Assembly (NCBI GenBank): GCA_029783825.1
Contig: JAREIK010018630.1
Span: 1 to 64,000 of the forward strand
Origin: Sapria himalayana
Lineage: Eukaryota > Streptophyta > Magnoliopsida > Malpighiales > Rafflesiaceae
DNA: 64,000 nt
Direction of reading: 5' to 3'
The notes beneath the pieces are model-generated. The model had not been told where the DNA came from, ran no database searches, and was given only the letters and a program-made list of their open reading frames with translations. This document shows, piece by piece, positions 62,301 to 64,000 of this stretch (position 1 is the first letter of the stretch; each line of letters opens with the position of its first letter). The position numbers were made by a program, and so were the translations under genes.

Positions 62301-62850
62301 TAAATAAATAAAAAATATATATATTTATATATCTTTTGAATTATTATTTTTTGTCTCTTTGAAAATTTTTTTATAATAAAAAAATATGAAGTTAATACTC
62401 ACTAATACTCTATTAGTGTTAGACAAATAATATTTTTATCATTTTTGTTTACTAGAATAACAAAAATGATAAAAATATTTGTAATTATATGTAATTATAG
62501 TCATGTTATATGTAATTATATTCTTTAATTTATTTGAGAGTCTGGAAGCTTCTATTATTGTTGTGGCAAATGATACTATTGTGTCGGTCAAAAGGCAAAA
62601 CAATGTACATATTGAATATTTTTTTAACACATTCTATATGTATCAAAAATTTTATCATAATTTTTTTATTAGTTATTTTATTTAATAATAATATTATTAT
62701 ATTTTGTTTTGTTTTGGTGTTATTATACAGGATCAGTAAACATTGTATTTGATATTTTTATTTATTATTGATCTACTAGTTATATACTGACAACTAAAAT
62801 ATTCATCATAAAATAAATTAAAGATTTTAGAGTCGAGCATATTGAAAGTG
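62301..62850. other. AT-rich DNA, no recognised feature
   Basis: Three overlapping short frames near 62439-62752 on both strands have no recognisable motif. A short inverted repeat, ATTTTTATCATTTTTGTT / AACAAAAATGATAAAAAT, spans 62430-62478. Confidence 0.45.
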
Positions 62851-63890
62851 ATATCTATTAATTATGATATGCATTAGTTAAAAAAATATATAATAACTTC
62901 CTATTTGACACATCAAGGGGATATTAGAAGAGATTAATTTCATCTAATTTACTCAGACATTTGAGTATTATGTAGAATGAATACATACGATGCCTTGATA
63001 TATTTTATTATATTTATTTATGATTGTACTAGATATACTTGACTGTTAATATTTAATAAAAGATTTTAATTTTTTTCTAAGATGTTAAGAAGTAATTATG
63101 TTCTAGAATATAATTTTTATTTTTAGTAGGATGATATGATTTATTAGATATCCTTTGTGGATACTCATGTACAAAATGAGTTAGTTGAAAGAAATAATTA
63201 ATATTTAGTAAAGATATCCTTAGTAGATTAGATACTTATGCACAAAATGAGTTAGTTTAGAGGAAGAATCGATTAAAATATAATTCTCATTAATTTTATA
63301 TTTTTTAAGGAGGACAATATGATTCATTAGATATCCTTCGTGTCAGTTAGAAAAACATACAATAGTTTCCTATTTGACACATCAATGGGGTACTAGTAGA
63401 GACTCATTTCATATAATTTACTTAGACATTTGAGTATCATGTTGAACGATTACATATAATGTCTTGAGATATTTTATTATTTTTATTGATGGTTATATGT
63501 GATATACATAATTGTTAATATTTAATAAAAAAATTTTATTTTTTCTAATATATTAAGAAGTGATATTATTTTACAATTTAATTTTCATCAATTTTATTTT
63601 TAGTAGGATGATATGAATCATCAGATATCCTTTATGGATACTCATGCACAAAATGAGTTAGTTGAGAGAGAATTGATATTTAGTTGAAATATTATTTGTG
63701 GATACTAATGCACAAAATGTGTTAGCTGAGAAAAAGAATAGATTATAATATAATTCTTATTTATTTTCATATTTTTTGAGGAGGATAACATGATTCATCA
63801 AATATCCTTAGTAAATACTCATGCACAAAATGAGTTAATTGAGAAGAAGAATCGACTAGAACAATTATACTATATAAGTGTGTGTCAAAA
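62850..63890 (+). repeat. Local tandem duplication, ~0.47-kb period
   Basis: CTATTTGACACATCAA recurs 469 bp apart (about 62901 and 63370). Following blocks also match, including AATTTACTTAGACATTTGAG and AGGATGATATGA. A ~90-bp sub-block with CACAAAATGAGTTAGTTGA recurs several times (about 63172, 63242, 63647, 63712 and 63825). No coding motif was recognised. Confidence 0.82.
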
Positions 63891-64000
63891 TTTTTGGAGA
63901 TAAATAATTTTAATCAACTTCTTAATTAATTGGATATTATTTTTTATTTGTTCGAATAGTATGTCATGTCAATTTTTATTCTCATGAAAGGCTTTTCAAT

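Overview
The window is nuclear DNA from a plant, almost certainly a flowering plant. It is extremely AT-rich and is dominated by decayed transposable elements of plant types: hAT DNA transposons, Ty1/copia LTR retrotransposons with a tRNA-Met-type primer-binding site, and a LINE. Short GC-rich islands mark hAT ends. I cannot name the species. I see no intact protein-coding gene. Most short open frames are fragments of transposon relics or chance frames in simple repeats. The only host-gene-like signal is a 113-bp exon-like segment with good splice sites near 43.05-43.16 kb.

Region 1 (1-18.3 kb) is a giant imperfect palindrome. The left arm (1-7709) is repeated in inverse orientation from 7850 to at least 18345 around a 140-bp spacer, and the left arm continues off the window. 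Each arm carries, from outside in: a patch of 26-bp minisatellite, a GC-rich hAT end with a 16-base G (or C) run, a hAT transposase relic, a LINE reverse transcriptase relic, and a ~540-bp non-autonomous hAT element with the same 8-bp target-site duplication in both arms. The core of the palindrome was then tandemly amplified into five units of ~1.04 kb (7533-12739), each with its own small inverted repeat and a truncated hAT end. The right arm has lost ~1.38 kb that the left arm keeps.

Region 2 (19.1-22.9 kb) is a 3.7-kb array of the same 26-bp minisatellite. About 13 identical copies lie at 20818-21150. The monomer contains a near-palindromic core.

Region 3 (25.1-34 kb) holds two related minus-strand copia 3' ends. 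The first is split by a 3.5-kb hAT element (25813-29346, 8-bp TSD GTTGGCAC) that carries a broken transposase gene with a recognisable intron. The second copy shows the uninterrupted site.

Region 4 (35-50.6 kb) contains two plus-strand copia elements (about 34985-42121 and 43.9-50.6 kb). Both are riddled with hAT insertions. Between them lies a 1.8-kb island with the exon-like segment.

Region 5 (51.5-64 kb) has a 1.08-kb element with long terminal inverted repeats and tRNA-like box motifs. It also has an Ac-type hAT transposase pseudogene (54.6-56.4 kb) with a young 400-bp hAT MITE beside it. Several microsatellites and three separate local tandem duplications follow (58.3-59.8, 60.5-62.3 and 62.9-63.9 kb).

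The parts do not form a functional pathway. They record repeated insertion, inverted duplication and tandem amplification. The giant nested palindrome is the most unusual structure here.
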